Of a stretch of DNA of 27,753 nt, positions 25,970 through 27,753 are shown in pieces (the first letter of the stretch is position 1; each line of letters opens with the position of its first letter). The translations under genes and the position numbers were made by a program. Origin of the DNA: Actinomycetes bacterium (lineage in GTDB: Bacteria; Actinomycetota; Acidimicrobiia; Acidimicrobiales; Acidimicrobiaceae); contig JAKAPB010000002.1 in NCBI GenBank assembly GCA_021823045.1, positions 1 to 27,753 on the forward strand. Direction: 5' to 3'. The notes beneath the pieces are model-generated. The model did no database searches, had not been told where the DNA came from, and saw only the letters and a program-made list of their open reading frames with translations.

Positions 25970-26734
25970 TTAACGCCCGACCCGGGTGTGCACACCACTA
26001 GCCAGCAAGGCCTGCTTGACCTCTCCGACACTGAACTCACCATAATGGAAGACTGAAGCCGCCAAAAGCCCTGTTGCCTTTGACTCCAAAGCGCCAACCA
26101 GAAAGTCCTCGATGGAACCCACGCCGCCAGAGGCTATAACCGGAACATTAATTCGCTCCGCAATTCCTCGGGTAAGGGGTAAGTCAAAACCTTCCTTGGT
26201 CCCATCCCTATCCATCGAGGTGACAAGGAGTTCGCCAGCCCCCCTACTAACTACCTCCTCAGCCCAAGAGAAAGCGTCGAGGTTGGTCTTATTCCTCCCA
26301 CCATGGGTATAAACAAAGTAGTTGCCGTCCTGGTCTTGCTTTGCGTCGATTGCCACCACGACGCACTGACTGCCAAACTCCGTCATCATCTCACTGATGA
26401 GCTCTGGATTCGAAATAGCCGCAGTATTGAGCGAAACCTTGTCAGCACCAGCCCTTAGAAGGGCTCGGGCTCCGTCCACCGAATTGACACCGCCTCCGAC
26501 GGTAAGGGGAATAAACACTTCGTCGGCACACTTGCTAACGAGGTCGACCATGGTCTGGCGCCCCTCATGCGATGCGGAAATATCCAAGAAGACTATCTCA
26601 TCAGCCCCTTGGAGGTCGTAATACTTTGCCAACTCGACCGGATCGCCTGCGTCCCTCAGACCCTCGAAATTGACGCCCTTGACGACTCGTCCTTTGGAAA
26701 CGTCTAGGCAAGGAATAATTCGCACTATCTCCAC
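25970..26734 (-). CDS. hisF: Imidazole glycerol phosphate synthase, cyclase subunit
   Basis: 254 residues. Catalytic D11 ([15 protein letters not shown]) and D130 ([11 protein letters not shown]), in the same positions as in Thermotoga HisF. Phosphate loops are [12 protein letters not shown] and [12 protein letters not shown]; the barrel also shows [15 protein letters not shown]. With HisH (glutaminase) it closes the imidazole ring. GTG 26734 overlaps the hisA stop by 10 nt. Confidence 0.97.
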   Translation of the reverse strand: MEIVRIIPCLDVSKGRVVKGVNFEGLRDAGDPVELAKYYDLQGADEIVFLDISASHEGRQTMVDLVSKCADEVFIPLTVGGGVNSVDGARALLRAGADKVSLNTAAISNPELISEMMTEFGSQCVVVAIDAKQDQDGNYFVYTHGGRNKTNLDAFSWAEEVVSRGAGELLVTSMDRDGTKEGFDLPLTRGIAERINVPVIASGGVGSIEDFLVGALESKATGLLAASVFHYGEFSVGEVKQALLASGVHTRVGR

Positions 26735-27465
26735 TGGCCGAGCGCCTCCGAAAGATTGACTCTTCCGTCATGTAGAGCCTTTCCGATCACACAAGAGTGG
26801 ATGGCCCTTTTATACCTAAGGGACCTTACCTCAGAAGCTTCTATCAAGTCAGCCAAGCTCGAAACCCCCCCGGAAGCGATTAGCTCCATTTCACACGAGT
26901 CGAGTACCTCTAAGTAAGTTTGAATATCCAGTCCGCTAAACATTCCATCACGAGAAACATCGGTAGCCAAAACGAAGGTTGCTCCCTTGGCTTGGCACTC
27001 TTGAAGGGTGTCATAAAGTGAAAGGCCGGTTGATTGAGTCCAACCCCTGCTCTGCACTATCGGCTGACCGTCTAGGTATTTGTAATCTAACGAAACCACG
27101 ACTGGAGTCTCAGACAGGGAGACCACATCCGCGATGAACTGGGGGTCTTCTACCGCTTTAGTCCCTAAGACGAGTCTCTTTGCGCCGATTTCGATCAGCT
27201 CACTGGCTATTTTCAGGCTCCGAATACCACCACCAACCTCCACGTTGAGCCTGGTTGAGGTAATAATCTCGTCGATCAAAGACCGATTATCCCCGGTATT
27301 TCTCGCGGCATCCAAATCGACCACATGGAGCCATCGGGCGCCAGCTTCCACGATCCACTTTGCAGCGTCTATTGGGTCGGAATAGTCCGTCTTCTTGTCA
27401 AAATCGCCCATTTCAAGACGGACGCAACGGCCGTTGAGGATATCTATCGCCGGAATTATCTCCAA
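26725..27465 (-). CDS. hisA: ProFAR isomerase
   Basis: 246 residues. D8 ([14 protein letters not shown]) and D127 ([12 protein letters not shown]) are the acid/base pair; phosphate sites are [10 protein letters not shown] and [12 protein letters not shown]. The loop after D127 reads [11 protein letters not shown], an R-G-W arrangement similar to actinobacterial PriA, whereas VEVGGGIR is HisA-like. Since trpF is present in this genome a dual role is not needed. The start (ATG 27465) overlaps hisH by 10 nt; the hisA-hisF junction also overlaps by 10 nt. Confidence 0.95.
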   Translation of the reverse strand: MEIIPAIDILNGRCVRLEMGDFDKKTDYSDPIDAAKWIVEAGARWLHVVDLDAARNTGDNRSLIDEIITSTRLNVEVGGGIRSLKIASELIEIGAKRLVLGTKAVEDPQFIADVVSLSETPVVVSLDYKYLDGQPIVQSRGWTQSTGLSLYDTLQECQAKGATFVLATDVSRDGMFSGLDIQTYLEVLDSCEMELIASGGVSSLADLIEASEVRSLRYKRAIHSCVIGKALHDGRVNLSEALGQWR

Positions 27466-27753
27466 AGTGATCCTCCCGTTGTTAGCGACGTTGAGCCGCA
27501 GTACTTTGAAAAGTTGGCGAGAATCTTCAACCCAACTACCGACGATTTTTCGGGGTGGAACTGGACTCCAAAAAGGTTACCGACACCCACCGCTGCCGAA
27601 AACTCTCCGCCGTATTCGCAAGAAGCCGTGGTATTGGCCCCCACTGGTGCTGCATAGGAGTGCACGAAGTAGACCCAAGACCCCTCGGCTACATCCTCAA
27701 AGAGCGCCGATGAGCCAAATTTGGTCATCTCCAGGCGATTCCACTGCATCTGT
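27456..27753 (-). CDS. hisH: Imidazole glycerol phosphate synthase, glutaminase subunit (C-terminal part, cut by window edge)
   Basis: The reverse frame is open to the window edge; about 98 C-terminal residues are visible. The His and Glu of the glutaminase triad are in FGVQFHPEKSSVVGLKIL, with YFVHSYAAP typical of HisH just before. The Cys nucleophile lies outside the window. Near the edge it reads MQWNRLE where HisH proteins usually have GWN. It hands ammonia to HisF, encoded one gene downstream. Confidence 0.94.
   Translation of the reverse strand, partial: QMQWNRLEMTKFGSSALFEDVAEGSWVYFVHSYAAPVGANTTASCEYGGEFSAAVGVGNLFGVQFHPEKSSVVGLKILANFSKYCGSTSLTTGGSLWR

Overview
The window looks like chromosomal, core-metabolism DNA from an actinobacterium, most plausibly a deep-branching one such as Acidimicrobiia. 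The order pdtaR-polA-rpsA is the one seen in Mycobacterium (Rv1626, Rv1629, Rv1630). PolA has a tyrosine in the O-helix and a decayed proofreading domain, as in other actinobacteria. GTG and TTG starts are common. A separate trpF is kept next to hisA, unlike Streptomyces and Mycobacterium, which rely on the bifunctional PriA. Base composition is near 50% G+C by eye. I see no insertion sequence, phage gene, integrase or CRISPR array.

Layout. 1-4275 (minus): an ANTAR response regulator (pdtaR), DNA polymerase I (polA) and the N-terminal part of ribosomal protein S1 (rpsA, cut by the window edge), with a hairpin in the rpsA leader. 4383-6958 (plus): a metallo-beta-lactamase-fold hydrolase, then a membrane protein plus TetR regulator preceded by a TetR-type palindrome. 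6959-8680: sparse DNA with an 18-bp tandem duplication, a two-TM DUF1003-like protein and a tRNA-Leu(CAA). 8681-13102 (plus): a compact type II fatty-acid synthesis operon fabD-fabH-fabG-acpP-fabF, most genes overlapping by 1-4 nt. 13218-14909: an ABC1/UbiB-type kinase-like gene.

14924-19106 (minus): trpC-trpF-trpB-trpA, tightly overlapping and followed by a small Cys/His-rich protein with HIT-like features; a 42-codon membrane-peptide ORF lies beyond it. 19631-21669 (plus): an OmpR-type response regulator and its sensor kinase. 21699-22613 (minus): ygfZ-like folate-binding protein. 22943-23638 (plus): a C26-type glutamine amidotransferase. 23675-27753 (minus): hisH(partial)-hisA-hisF-GroES-like-hisI-trpE, a mixed histidine/tryptophan operon.

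The genes cover fatty-acid elongation, histidine synthesis and most of tryptophan synthesis; trpD, trpG and the other his genes must lie elsewhere. The least ordinary items are: FabD carrying a C-terminal BCCP/lipoyl-like barrel without the modifiable lysine hairpin; a divergent GroES-like protein embedded between hisF and hisI; and the small CxxC/HxHxH protein coupled to trpA.
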